A DNA stretch of 64,000 nt, from positions 1 through 64,000 of the forward strand of contig NZ_JAAVLX010000017.1 of the NCBI RefSeq assembly GCF_013114825.1, written 5' to 3'. Made by a program: the position numbers and the translations under genes. The stretch is from Bradyrhizobium australiense. Lineage in GTDB: Bacteria > Pseudomonadota > Alphaproteobacteria > Rhizobiales > Xanthobacteraceae. Below, one piece after another: positions 24,660 through 36,050 of the stretch. The stretch's first letter is position 1. The number at the start of each line of letters is the position of its first letter. The notes beneath the pieces are model-generated. The model was not told the DNA's origin, did not search any database, and was given only the letters and a program-made list of their open reading frames with translations.

Positions 24660-26987
24660 TCATATCCCCGCCGCCCTCGCATCCCTTATCGCCTGCCAGA
24701 CCTTGGCGGGCGTCAGCGGGGTGTTGAGCTGCCTGATGCCGAGTTCGCTCAAGGCGTCCATCACGCCATTGGCGACGCAGGGCGGGCCGCCGATAGCGCC
24801 GGATTCGCCGCAGCCCTTGGCGCCGAGCGGATTGGTGCGGCAAGGCGCGGAGTCATCCAGCGTCACCGCGATCGGCGGGATGTCGTCGGCGCGCGGCACG
24901 CAGTAATCCTGATAGCTCGCGGTCAATAGCTGGCCTTCCTCGCTGTAGGCGACGCTCTCATAGAGCGCCTGCCCGATGCCTTGGGCAACGCCACCGTGGA
25001 CCTGGCCGGTCACCAGCATCGGATTGACAGCGATGCCGACGTCGTCGACCGTGGTGTAGCGCACCACCTTGCTGACGCCAGTTTCGGGATCGATCTCGAC
25101 CTCGCAGATATGCGTGCCGTTCGGCCAGCTCGGCCCGTCGACCTCGCCTTCGCTGTCGACGGAGAGCCGCGCGTCCTCTTCCTTCTTCGCGATCTCGAAC
25201 AGGCTGATGCGCTTGTCGGTGCCGACCACCGTCAACCAGCCGTCGCGATACTCGATATCCTCGATGGACGTTTCCAGCACGTTAGAGGCCTTCTCGCGCG
25301 CCTTGCTGATCATGTCGTTGCTCGAAACCGCGACCGCCGTGCCGCCGACGAACAGTGAACGCGAACCGACGCTGCCGAAGCCGGTGGCGAGATCGGTATC
25401 GCCCTGCACGACGTCGATCTTGTCCATGGGAATGCCAAGGGTATCCGACACCATCTGGGTGTAAGTGGTCTGCAGGCCCTGCCCCATCGCCATGGTGCCG
25501 GAATGCAGGATGATGCGCCCTTCCGCGGTCGCGTGCAGGCTGACCTTTTCGGTATGCGCGCGCCCGCCGGTCCATTCGATATAGCTGGTCAGGCCGCGGC
25601 CGTAGAGCAGGCCCCTCTTCTTCGCCGCCTTCTTGCGCGCGGCAAATCCGTCCCAATCCGCAAGTTCCGAGGCGCGCGACAGCATGTGCGCGAAGGCACC
25701 GGAATCGTACACCTGTCCGACGGCGTTGGTGTAGGGCAGTTGCGCCGGCTTGATATAGTTCACTTTGCGGATGGTGCGCGGGTCCAGTCCGATCTGTCGC
25801 GCCGCGGCGTCCATCAGCCGCTCGACGATGAACACCGCTTCCGGCCGCCCCGCCCCGCGATAGGCGCCGACCGGCGCGGTGTGGGTCATCACCGATTTCA
25901 CCTCAAAATGCACCAGCGGCAGATGGTAGACGCCGGTCTGCACGAAAGGCCCAAGCACCAGCGGAATGATATTCGCTGTCCCCGACGAGTACGCCCCGGT
26001 GCAGCCGATCGAGCGCACGCGATAGGCGAGCACGCGACCCTTGGCGTCGAGCGCGAATTCGCCGGTCGAGGTCAGATCGCGGCCATGGGTGCCGCCGACG
26101 AACTCGTCAGTGCGATCGCCGCGCCAGCGGATCTTCCGGTTCAGCCTGGTCGCGGCGTATGCCACGATGCCGTCTTCGGGATAGAGGCTGGTCTTCTGGC
26201 CGAAGCCGCCGCCGATATCGCCGACCAGCACGCGCACGCTGTCCTTCGGCCGCTTCAGAATGGATTCGGCGAGCAGGTCCCGGGTCGAGCCGGGGGTTTG
26301 CGATTGCACGTGCAGGATCAATCGGCCGGTCTTCTTCTCGATCTCGGCAATCGTCGAACGAGGTTCCATGGCGGAGGGGACCAACCGCTGGCTGACCAGG
26401 TCGAGCGAGACCGTGTGGGCGGCATTGGCGAAGGCTTCTTCGACCTTGCCCGCATCGCCGTAGCTCATGGCGGCCACGACATTGTCTGGCGCTTCCGGCC
26501 ACACCACCGGTGCGCCCGGCTTGATCGCTTCGAGCGGGTCGACCACGGAGGGCAGCACCTCGTAATCGACCGAAATGGCTTCGGCCGCGGTCTGCGCCAG
26601 CACGCGCGATGTCGCCACCACGGCGGCCACCGCCTCGCCGGCATAGCGCACGATTTCATAGGCGAGCAGACGCCGCGGCGGCACTGTCATCGGCGAGCCG
26701 TCGGGCCGCTTGAAGATCGCAAGGGTCGGGATCGTACCGATGTCGTCCTTGATCAGGTCCGCGCCGGTGTAGACCGTTTCGACGCCCGGCATCCCGGCGG
26801 CCTCGGTCGTATCGATCGAAACGATTTTGGCATGAGCATGGGGTGAGCGCAGCACGTAGAGCCAGAGCGCGCCGTCTTCGGGCTTGTCGTCGATGAACTG
26901 TCCCTTCCCGGTGAGCAGTCTCTGGTCTTCCAAACGCTTGACCGGCTGGCCCGCACCGAAACGCATATTGCCGGGAAGAATGTTCAT
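24660..26987 (-). CDS. Molybdenum hydroxylase large subunit, CoxL form II-like
   Basis: A 775-residue molybdopterin-cytosine-dinucleotide enzyme subunit of the xanthine/aldehyde oxidase family. The fused N-terminal domain (RFGAGQPVKRLEDQRLLTGKG) leads into the Mo domains (GDIGGGFGQKTSLYPED; TMAMGQGLQTTYTQM; GAKGCGESGAIGGPPCVANG, which holds the catalytic Glu). The active-site loop reads AYRGAGRPEA, the form II signature, not the CSFR type of true CO dehydrogenase, so CO oxidation is unlikely. Its FAD and 2Fe-2S partner subunits are not next to it, which is unusual. Start at ATG 26987, with AAGGA upstream. Substrate unknown. Confidence 0.9.
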   Translation of the reverse strand: MNILPGNMRFGAGQPVKRLEDQRLLTGKGQFIDDKPEDGALWLYVLRSPHAHAKIVSIDTTEAAGMPGVETVYTGADLIKDDIGTIPTLAIFKRPDGSPMTVPPRRLLAYEIVRYAGEAVAAVVATSRVLAQTAAEAISVDYEVLPSVVDPLEAIKPGAPVVWPEAPDNVVAAMSYGDAGKVEEAFANAAHTVSLDLVSQRLVPSAMEPRSTIAEIEKKTGRLILHVQSQTPGSTRDLLAESILKRPKDSVRVLVGDIGGGFGQKTSLYPEDGIVAYAATRLNRKIRWRGDRTDEFVGGTHGRDLTSTGEFALDAKGRVLAYRVRSIGCTGAYSSGTANIIPLVLGPFVQTGVYHLPLVHFEVKSVMTHTAPVGAYRGAGRPEAVFIVERLMDAAARQIGLDPRTIRKVNYIKPAQLPYTNAVGQVYDSGAFAHMLSRASELADWDGFAARKKAAKKRGLLYGRGLTSYIEWTGGRAHTEKVSLHATAEGRIILHSGTMAMGQGLQTTYTQMVSDTLGIPMDKIDVVQGDTDLATGFGSVGSRSLFVGGTAVAVSSNDMISKAREKASNVLETSIEDIEYRDGWLTVVGTDKRISLFEIAKKEEDARLSVDSEGEVDGPSWPNGTHICEVEIDPETGVSKVVRYTTVDDVGIAVNPMLVTGQVHGGVAQGIGQALYESVAYSEEGQLLTASYQDYCVPRADDIPPIAVTLDDSAPCRTNPLGAKGCGESGAIGGPPCVANGVMDALSELGIRQLNTPLTPAKVWQAIRDARAAGI

Positions 26988-27136
26988 CAGTTCGTCCTTC
27001 GAGCTTCTTGACAGGATTGGGCGGGGTTTTAGCGGCTTTTCGCCGCGACACAACTCATTCAGCTCGTTGCAACAAATGCGCCAGCGCGCCGGGCGCGGTT
27101 AGCCGCGACCGGGTATGATTTTCAGTCAAAGAAGGA

Positions 27137-28240
27137 TTAGCTGCGGCCGATGTCCACGATATCAATGTTGATATCGCGCGTCTGCGAGCCGCGTCTCAGG
27201 CTGATGCGGATGCTCTTGCCGGCGCCGACCTGCTCGATCTGGTCGGTCAGGTCGGAAAGCCGATGCACCGGCTTGCCGTCGGCCTGGACAATGACGTCGC
27301 CGAGCGCGCCGGAGGAGAAATCGACGCCGCGGATGCCAGCGCGCTCGGCCGGGCTTCCGGGCGCGGTGCGCACCACGATGACCCCCTCGACGCCTAGTCT
27401 GGTTGCGACGGCCTCGCTGGCGGCGACAATCCCGATCCCGGGTGTCGGCACGCGACCGTTCTTGATGAGCTCGGGGACCACGCGATTGACAATGTCGACG
27501 GGGATCGCAAATCCAATGCCGGCGCTGGAGCCCGAAGGGGAGATGATCGCCGTATTGACGCCGATCAACCGTCCCGCCGAATCCAGGAGCGGCCCGCCCG
27601 AATTGCCGGGATTGATCGCGGTATCGGTCTGGATCACATTGGCGATCTCACGGCCGCTGCTGGTCGGCAGCCGGCGCTTGAGCGCGCTAATGATGCCGCT
27701 GGTCAGCGATTGATCGAGCCCGAAGGGATTGCCGATCGCAAAAGCGAATTGGCCGACCTTGAGCTCGCTTGAGCTGCCCAGCGCCACCGGCGGCGGCAAC
27801 TTACGTGCGCTCCTGATCCGCAACACTGCGACATCATAGTTGGGCGCAACGCCGATGACCTCGGCCCGGGCCACTTCGCCAGAGGCGAAGCGAACCGCGA
27901 CCTCGCTGCCATTTTGCACAACGTGGTTGTTGGTGACCACATGGCCGTCATTATCCCAGACAAAGCCGGTGCCCGAGGCGGCCGCGCCCGCTCCGGCTTC
28001 GCCGCCTTCGTCCTCGGCCAGGGGATTGGCGGCGCCAGTGCGCGCGGCAACCTGTACGACTGACGGCGACACCCGCTCGAACAGCTCGATATTGGCGCGC
28101 TCGGCATCGGACAGCGGACCCCGCTGATCGACGGTTCGGGCGGTGGTATTGGTCCACGGGCTGTAGCGGATATTGGAGAGGGTCAACGCCACCAGTACGG
28201 CTGCGATGGCGGCTAAGGAAAGCGCGAAGCGACGATTCAT
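27137..28240 (-). CDS. HtrA/DegP-like periplasmic serine protease
   Basis: A 367-residue trypsin-like protease anchored by an N-terminal helix (about 5-24), with the catalytic part in the periplasm. The triad is H106 (TNNHVV), D136 (YDVAVL) and S214 (GNSGGP). One PDZ domain follows (about 265-360), giving the DegS-like layout of one helix, one protease and one PDZ domain. It should sense or degrade misfolded envelope proteins. It is divergent from ftsH across 327 bases, and both are quality-control proteases. Confidence 0.93.
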   Translation of the reverse strand: MNRRFALSLAAIAAVLVALTLSNIRYSPWTNTTARTVDQRGPLSDAERANIELFERVSPSVVQVAARTGAANPLAEDEGGEAGAGAAASGTGFVWDNDGHVVTNNHVVQNGSEVAVRFASGEVARAEVIGVAPNYDVAVLRIRSARKLPPPVALGSSSELKVGQFAFAIGNPFGLDQSLTSGIISALKRRLPTSSGREIANVIQTDTAINPGNSGGPLLDSAGRLIGVNTAIISPSGSSAGIGFAIPVDIVNRVVPELIKNGRVPTPGIGIVAASEAVATRLGVEGVIVVRTAPGSPAERAGIRGVDFSSGALGDVIVQADGKPVHRLSDLTDQIEQVGAGKSIRISLRRGSQTRDINIDIVDIGRS

Positions 28241-28567
28241 CGATCACTCACTTGATTTCGCGCAAGGCGCGATGCGGAAGATAAACCGGCCAGGGCATCA
28301 TCACCACCAAAACCTCCTGGCCGGCCTAAAGTTTCTGAACTTTCAGAGACTTAATCATGCGGCAAGATCGGCCGTTTAACGTGATTTATGCATGAAGGCT
28401 TGTCGCGCAAGCAGCGCAGCCTGCGCTTGAAACCAAATCCCGCCTTTCTAATTGTTCTGAAGCCGCAGTCCGTCATTGCGCCGCCGGTCCTGGTCGGGCG
28501 CCTGGCATGGTCATCAGGCAAGACGTCCCGATGCGGCTTCCTGCGACAAGGCGTCCGGAGTTGCGAG
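28241..28567. other. Divergent promoter region between htrA-like and ftsH-like genes
   Basis: No gene seen. It must hold both promoters. One sigma-32-like pair pointing to ftsH is listed separately. An in-frame extension of ftsH starting at 28388 exists, but its translation is basic and low in likeness to the family, so I treat it as leader. Confidence 0.5.
28426..28454 (+). promoter_or_regulatory. Candidate RpoH (sigma-32) promoter of the ftsH paralogue
   Basis: CTTGAAA at 28426-28432, then 15 bases, then CTAATTG at 28448-28454. This resembles the alphaproteobacterial heat-shock consensus (CTTG, spacer, CYTATNT). It lies about 115 bases before the ATG. Heat control of ftsH would fit, but the match is moderate. 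Confidence 0.35.
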
Positions 28568-30409
<1,842 letters not shown>

Positions 30410-30411
30410 CC

Positions 30412-31287
30412 TTATCCGAGGTCGCGCAGCGCCGCCTCGACAACGTTGCGCTGCTCGGCCGTCAGCGCCGCCTGCGGCGGGATTGGATCCCCGACCGCGT
30501 AACCCTGGATTTCGAGCCCGGCCTTGATGCAGGCGGCCAGATTGAAACGCGCAAAGGCCTCGTTGATGCGCCAGAGCTTGCGCTGCAGCGCCATCGCCTC
30601 ATTCCAGCGCGCCGCCCTGCAGAGTTCGTAGAGCTCGACACTCTGCCGCGGAATGATGCAGGCAGGCCCGGCCATCCATCCCACGCCGCCGATCAGCATT
30701 ACCGCCGCCGGAATATGGGCGGAGGCCGAGAAGACTTTGATGCTGTCACCGCAACGGTTCATGATCGAGAGCAGCCGGCCCGTATTGGTGGAGGCATCCT
30801 TGATGTAGCCGATGCGCGGATGGGTCGCGAGCCGCGCGATCACGTCGAGCGTCAGATCGGACCGCTGAAATTGCGGATTGGTGTAGATCACCACGGGGAT
30901 ATCGACAGCGTCGGCAATCGCGCGGAAATAGGATTCGACCTGCGCGTCGGCGACCGGGAAGTAAGCCTCCAGGATCGCGAGGATGCCATCAGCGCCGAGC
31001 TTCTGATACGCCTTCGCCTGCGCCACCGCGTCCGCCGTCGATGTCGAGGCGACGCCGGCGATCACCGGCACGCGACGGTTCGCGGCTTCGATCGTGGCCT
31101 GCACGACACTCGCGCGCTGCGCCTGGTTGAGATAGGCGAACTCGCCGGTCGATCCCAGCGGCGTCAGCCCATGCACGCCTGCCTTGATGAGGTCGACACA
31201 GAGACGACCCAGCACTTCGGTGCGAATTTGGCCTGATGGATCGATCGGTGAGACCAGGTAGGGAAAGACGCCGTGAAAATCAGCCAT
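30412..31287 (-). CDS. DapA/NanA-family class I aldolase or hydro-lyase
   Basis: A 291-residue TIM-barrel enzyme of the dihydrodipicolinate synthase superfamily. The Schiff-base lysine is K163 (IGYIKDAS), the proton-relay Tyr is Y135 (VIYTNP), and the substrate-carboxylate loop GSTGEF lies at 45-50. The superfamily includes DHDPS, N-acetylneuraminate lyase and keto-sugar-acid dehydratases. An isolated gene away from lysine biosynthesis suggests a catabolic aldolase rather than DapA itself. It converges on ftsH with 2 bases between the stops. Confidence 0.9.
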   Translation of the reverse strand: MADFHGVFPYLVSPIDPSGQIRTEVLGRLCVDLIKAGVHGLTPLGSTGEFAYLNQAQRASVVQATIEAANRRVPVIAGVASTSTADAVAQAKAYQKLGADGILAILEAYFPVADAQVESYFRAIADAVDIPVVIYTNPQFQRSDLTLDVIARLATHPRIGYIKDASTNTGRLLSIMNRCGDSIKVFSASAHIPAAVMLIGGVGWMAGPACIIPRQSVELYELCRAARWNEAMALQRKLWRINEAFARFNLAACIKAGLEIQGYAVGDPIPPQAALTAEQRNVVEAALRDLG

Positions 31288-31386
31288 GAAAGGAATATAC
31301 CTCTGGCAGGAGAGTCCGGACCGCCATGGCTATCCGGAATACACTTGCAAGACAACGCTTTCGCGAACAGCGCGCGAGGGACTTCA

Positions 31387-34044
31387 TTAGTTGCGTGCCC
31401 TGATCCAGGCGTCGATCGCCGGCAACGCGCGCGCCTTGAGATCGGCGGAGATCGCGATCGTCTCCTGGGCCCGGCCTGTCATTACGCGTCCGCCCGAGGT
31501 CGCCTGAACGGGTGCAAAGCCAGCGAGTTCGGCGGCATGGCCCTCGTCGCTGAAATTTGTCATGAAGTTCGCGATGAACTGATCGCGGAACTGCGGGCCC
31601 AGCTTGGCGAACAGAGCGTCGTAATTTTTCTGCAGGAAATCCCACGCCAGATCAGGCTGCTCCCCGGAATAGGCGACCGAATTGATCATGCCGATCACGA
31701 TCGTCCCCGGCATTTCGTCGGTCAACGTCAGCGCCAGCGTGGCGCCCGCCAGCGCCGCATCGCGTGCGCTGGCAGCGGCATGGTAATATCGCAGGCGCTC
31801 ATTGGTCACAGTGCTCTTGCGCGCCAGCACCAGCAGCGTGTCGTGGATGGCGCGATCCGCCGCGACGCCGACGACGTGGGTGACGGAATCGCGCAAAGCA
31901 CCGGGCAAGGACTGCGGATCGCCAAGGAAGCGGGCGAACCGACGCTTCGCTTCGGCAACGACGTCTTCGTCGCCAAGTTCGCCGAGCGTCCAGATCAGGC
32001 TGCTGCGCAGCAGCGTATCATCGTCATCGCCGGAGCCGCTGCCATCCCAGCCGAGCCGATCAAGCACCGGGCGCAATTTTGCGCGAGCATGGCGTTGCAG
32101 CGCCGCCCGCTCGGCCCGGTCGCGCGACAGGCGGTTGAGCGCGGAGAATACCGTGATGACCTGATCCCATACGGGCCGGCGGTCATCCACGCTGATCGCC
32201 TCGACCAACGCGAGATAGGATGGCGGCTCGGCGCGCCCGGCCTGCACCATCGCCCAGCTATCGGCGAGGAAATTGACGCGGTCTGCGGTTGACATCTGCG
32301 GCAGCGACTTCGTCAATGCCGCCCTGCTCGCCGGCCCATACTCGACCCGGTAATAACCGATATCGCCGAGATTGACCTTGATGGCCTCACCGCAGGATCC
32401 GGCCGGCATTTCCGCATGGCCGCGAAGCAAGACAATATCGGGCGATGGCGCTGCACCCACCGGTCCGATCGCAACCGGCACCTGCCAGTCGCGTGACGGC
32501 AACGCCGCGGTTCGCGCCGGCGCAATCACGAAACGGCCCTGCCGCAACGTCAGCCGCTGCGCGCCCCCGTTGCAGACGGTTTCGGCGGATATTAGCGGCA
32601 CGCCGTCCTGTTCGGTAAAAGACGCGGCGATCTCCGTCACCGGCTTGTGGCCTGCACGCTCCAGCGCCCGCCAGAGATCGGCCGTGGTGGTGTTGCCATA
32701 GGCGTGCGCGGCCATGTAGGCGCGGATGCCGTCGCGGAACGCCGCTTCGCCGAGGTAATTTTCCAGCATGCGGATCAGCGCCTGCCCCTTGTTGTAGGTA
32801 ATGGCGTCGAACGCGACCATCGCCTCGCTTTCATTGGCGACCGGTTGCTGGATCGGGTGCGCGGTGCGCCGGGCGTCGAGCGTCATGGCGAACTGCTTCT
32901 GGCCGTAGCCGTTCAACCAGCTCTGCCATTGCGGATAAAACTGCTCCGCAGCCTTCGTCGCCATCCAGGTCGCAAAGCCCTCGTTAAGCCAGAGATTGTC
33001 CCACCACGCCATGGTGACGAGATCGCCGAACCATTGATGCGCCATTTCATGCGCAATGATGCCGAAGATGCCGCGCCGAGCGCTGTCTGGATTGCTCGCG
33101 GGATCGAACAACAGGCGGCTTTCGAAAAAGGTGATGCCACCCCAGTTCTCCATCGCGCCGCCAAAGCCGCCTGGCACCGCGATCAGGTCGAGCTTGGGTA
33201 ACGGGTATTTGACACCAAAATAGTCGTTGAACCAGGCAAGGAGCTTCACCGCGGTGTCGAGCGCGAACTGCCCTTTCGCAGCCTTGCCGGTGGTCGCGAC
33301 GACGCCGATCGTCACGCCATCCGCTTCCGTCGTAATCCGCTCCAATTCGCCGACCGTCAGCACGAACAGATAGGTCGACATTTTCGGCGTGGGCGCGAAA
33401 GCGACTCGCTTCAGGTTCGGCTCAAGCATTTCCTCGCGCGTAATGGGCATGTTAGCGACCGCGAGGAAGCGACGCGGCACGATCACCGTCAACGCAAAGC
33501 TCGCCTTGAAGGCGGGCTCGTCCCAACAAGGAAATATCCGCCGCGCGTCCGCAGGCTCAAGTTTGCTCGTCAGCAACCGTTTGATGCTGTTGCCGGCCGG
33601 ATAGTCGACGAAGAAGAAGCCGCGGTCGAACTTGTTGATCCGCGCCGTAAACTCGATGCGCAGACGATGCGCGCCCGCGGCGAGCGGCTGCGTGAACGTG
33701 AATGTCGCCGTCTCGCTAACAGCGTCAAGCGCGACGTCGGCGCGCTCTGCGCCGTCGTCCACCGTGACCGAAGCAAACGTCGTGTTGACCGCGTTAAGCG
33801 TCAGTCGTGCCGTCGGTTCGCGCACGTCGACGTCGATTACCTCGACGCCGGGTAGTGCGACACCCTCGGCGTCAGGTCTCAGCTCGATTGAATAGCTGAT
33901 CGGAACGACCGTCTTCGGCAGCCTGCCCGGCGTGGCGTCGAACGAGAAAACCGACCCGGCTCGCGCAGCGCCCGAAACAACAATCATCACCGCGAGCATT
34001 GCGACAAGATATCGCGCCAAGGGTGCTGTGTCGGTAAGCTTCAC
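31387..34044 (-). CDS. M1-family zinc aminopeptidase, exported
   Basis: An 885-residue metallopeptidase that removes N-terminal residues from peptides. A signal-like segment (about 10-29, ARAGS) implies export. The exopeptidase motif GAMEN is at 296-300, the zinc motif HEMAH at 332-336, and the third ligand E355 in LNEGFA. The C-terminal ERAP1-like helical domain fills about 520-885. It resembles the eukaryotic puromycin-sensitive/APN branch more than E. coli PepN. It is divergent from the haem peroxidase gene across 222 bases; no functional link is evident. Confidence 0.93.
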   Translation of the reverse strand: MKLTDTAPLARYLVAMLAVMIVVSGAARAGSVFSFDATPGRLPKTVVPISYSIELRPDAEGVALPGVEVIDVDVREPTARLTLNAVNTTFASVTVDDGAERADVALDAVSETATFTFTQPLAAGAHRLRIEFTARINKFDRGFFFVDYPAGNSIKRLLTSKLEPADARRIFPCWDEPAFKASFALTVIVPRRFLAVANMPITREEMLEPNLKRVAFAPTPKMSTYLFVLTVGELERITTEADGVTIGVVATTGKAAKGQFALDTAVKLLAWFNDYFGVKYPLPKLDLIAVPGGFGGAMENWGGITFFESRLLFDPASNPDSARRGIFGIIAHEMAHQWFGDLVTMAWWDNLWLNEGFATWMATKAAEQFYPQWQSWLNGYGQKQFAMTLDARRTAHPIQQPVANESEAMVAFDAITYNKGQALIRMLENYLGEAAFRDGIRAYMAAHAYGNTTTADLWRALERAGHKPVTEIAASFTEQDGVPLISAETVCNGGAQRLTLRQGRFVIAPARTAALPSRDWQVPVAIGPVGAAPSPDIVLLRGHAEMPAGSCGEAIKVNLGDIGYYRVEYGPASRAALTKSLPQMSTADRVNFLADSWAMVQAGRAEPPSYLALVEAISVDDRRPVWDQVITVFSALNRLSRDRAERAALQRHARAKLRPVLDRLGWDGSGSGDDDDTLLRSSLIWTLGELGDEDVVAEAKRRFARFLGDPQSLPGALRDSVTHVVGVAADRAIHDTLLVLARKSTVTNERLRYYHAAASARDAALAGATLALTLTDEMPGTIVIGMINSVAYSGEQPDLAWDFLQKNYDALFAKLGPQFRDQFIANFMTNFSDEGHAAELAGFAPVQATSGGRVMTGRAQETIAISADLKARALPAIDAWIRARN

Positions 34045-34166
34045 AGGTGCTCCTATGCCCAGGCGGCACTACGAGGTTCCGGATCATACAGCTGCATCGC
34101 TTGCCGCGAAACTTTCGGCAGACGCCGCGTCGCACGCGCATCCGAAGCGGCTTCGCTGACCAAAAG

Positions 34167-34186
34167 ATGTCCACAGATGTTCACAG
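34167..34186 (+). promoter_or_regulatory. Tandem 10-bp direct repeats upstream of the peroxidase gene
   Basis: ATGTCCACAG is followed directly by ATGTTCACAG (9 of 10 identical), one helical turn apart. A possible -10 box GATAAT lies at 34207-34212, 21 bases after TTCACA, a spacing too long for an unassisted promoter. SARP/BTAD-type activators bind short direct repeats spaced by about a helical turn, and a BTAD regulator is encoded in this cluster. The link is inference. Confidence 0.4.
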
Positions 34187-34266
34187 GTTCTAACGATTTA
34201 ACTCACGATAATTTCACGACTTTCTCCGCAGTCTGCTCGCCTTGACCAAGCGCAGGAACAGGTTTG

Positions 34267-36009
34267 ATGGCTGTGCAGAACTTCGCTGACGCATCCTCTA
34301 TCCGAACTTCCGAGCTCTATGCGCGCGCCTCTGCTCCCACAGCAATAACTGCCGGCTTTCGCCACTTCCTCGGCACGCCTGCTCCTGCGCAACGCTTCCG
34401 CGCCTTCGGCATCGATCCGCTAGAATCGCCATCACACTATGCAGAGCTTCGCGGATTGATGCATCGCCTGTCACGGCGAATGGATGCCGTCATAAAATGG
34501 CCGCCACACCAGGCTCGATCGGCGGAACACTGGGAAAATCCCTTCATTCCCTCCGGCTACACCTATCTGCTGCAATTCATTGCGCATGATCTGGTTCACT
34601 CGGCGATTCCGCTTTCGGTTGCGGGGGGGCTCGGCCGAGGGACGACCAATGCCCGCCGCACACCGCTTCAGATGGAGACGCTTTACGGCAGCGGCCCTGT
34701 CGGATCCCCACACATCTATGCACTCGACGCGCCGAGCGACGACCGGCGGACCAAGCTGCGGCTCGGCCGAATGCGCTGGAAGGAAAAGCAGCCCGCGACC
34801 GGCTGTCCGTTCCGCGACATCGCGCGGACCCCGGCCGAGAACGTGACGGGGATCGACCGCAGCATTGCAGGTGTCCGCGTTGCCCTCACCGAGGCATTGG
34901 TCGCCGACCCACGCAATGACGACCACGCCGTGATGTCGCAACTCACCGCGCTGCTCGCGCTGCTGCACAACGGGCTCGTCGATATCATTCGCGGCCGGGA
35001 AGATGACGCCGGGCCGAACGGCCGGTTCGGCGCAGCCTACAAGCGGTTCCTGTGCGCCCGCGGCGCATTGACGGCCATCTATCACAACATCATCCGAAAC
35101 GACCTGATGCGGCGGGTAATTCATCCGGCGATCTACGCGAGCTACTGCGGGCCTGCCCCGCACTTCATCGACCGCCTCGCATCAGCCAACGGTCTTGCGA
35201 TCGGAGATTGGGAGATACCGTTCGAGTTTTCGCACGGGGCCTTTCGCTTCGGTCATGCCATGGTCCGGCCGGAGTATCAGATCAACGACCTATCGCTGCA
35301 TGACCTCAACAACACGCTGGAAAAGAGTTCGGTAAACGACCCGGCAAACATGCCGCTCGACGAGACCTGGATGGTGCAATGGTCGCGCTTTTTCGAGATC
35401 AACGGGTCGACGCCGAATTTCAGCCGCCGCATCGGACCACATCTCAGCGATGGGCTGGGAAATGACCAGATCTTTCCGGCATTCGACGAGACGGAACGGG
35501 TCGGCCTGCTCTATCGCGACCTGCTCGGCGCCGGCCTCGCCGGCATGTGGTCGGTCGATGCATTGCTTGCCGAGATCGGCGACCGCCGGCCGCATTTCAT
35601 CGCCATGTCGCGCCTGCTTGCCGACCGCGCCTACCGTGTCGATCAGCTTCGCGAATGGCTCGTCTCGACGCGAGCCTACGGCGCGCTGACGGACGAAGAC
35701 ATCGAAACCCTGTCGAACGATCCGCCGCTGCCGTTCTTCGTCCTGTTCGAGGCGATGCAGCAGACGGAAGGCCTGCAACTCGGGCTGCTCGGTTCGATCA
35801 TCGTATCGGAAGTGATATTCGGGGCGCTCGCAAGTGACCCGCAATCGGCCGGCGGCGGCTCGGTCGCCGATCAGCTGGATCTCATTTCCCGCGAATTTTA
35901 CCTGACGAATGTACTTCAAGACATTCCAGAGATCTCAAACATGGCGCAGTTGGTGGAGTTGACCACCGAAATTGCCGAGCTGCAGCAGGCCGTGCCTGCA
36001 TTTCTGTGA
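34267..36009 (+). CDS. Animal-type haem peroxidase (cyclooxygenase/peroxidase superfamily)
   Basis: A 580-residue bacterial member of the animal haem peroxidase family, which uses hydrogen peroxide to oxidise halides, phenols or peptides. Distal site: H107 with D108 (QFIAHDLV). Catalytic Arg region: R216 with D219 (VADPRNDDHAVMSQLTALLALLHN). Proximal haem ligand: H330 (AFRFGHAMV). TPLQMETLYG (132-141) matches the family's LDxxxxYG segment. There is no signal peptide, so the enzyme seems cytosolic, odd for this family. ATG at 34267 has AGGA 9 bases upstream. A small unknown gene follows after 41 bases in the same direction, and a YcaO gene and a BTAD regulator lie convergent to it. Confidence 0.88.
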   Translation: MAVQNFADASSIRTSELYARASAPTAITAGFRHFLGTPAPAQRFRAFGIDPLESPSHYAELRGLMHRLSRRMDAVIKWPPHQARSAEHWENPFIPSGYTYLLQFIAHDLVHSAIPLSVAGGLGRGTTNARRTPLQMETLYGSGPVGSPHIYALDAPSDDRRTKLRLGRMRWKEKQPATGCPFRDIARTPAENVTGIDRSIAGVRVALTEALVADPRNDDHAVMSQLTALLALLHNGLVDIIRGREDDAGPNGRFGAAYKRFLCARGALTAIYHNIIRNDLMRRVIHPAIYASYCGPAPHFIDRLASANGLAIGDWEIPFEFSHGAFRFGHAMVRPEYQINDLSLHDLNNTLEKSSVNDPANMPLDETWMVQWSRFFEINGSTPNFSRRIGPHLSDGLGNDQIFPAFDETERVGLLYRDLLGAGLAGMWSVDALLAEIGDRRPHFIAMSRLLADRAYRVDQLREWLVSTRAYGALTDEDIETLSNDPPLPFFVLFEAMQQTEGLQLGLLGSIIVSEVIFGALASDPQSAGGGSVADQLDLISREFYLTNVLQDIPEISNMAQLVELTTEIAELQQAVPAFL

Positions 36010-36050
36010 GCGGAATTGTCCGTCTCGCGCAACCCGGAGGAGTAGAAACT

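Noticed and set aside
25503..26846. 447-codon plus-strand frame opposite the CoxL-like gene
   Set aside because: Shadow of a gene with clear molybdenum hydroxylase motifs.
34267..36009. Reading the peroxidase as a secreted peroxinectin-like protein
   Set aside because: No signal peptide is visible at the N-terminus, so export is not supported.
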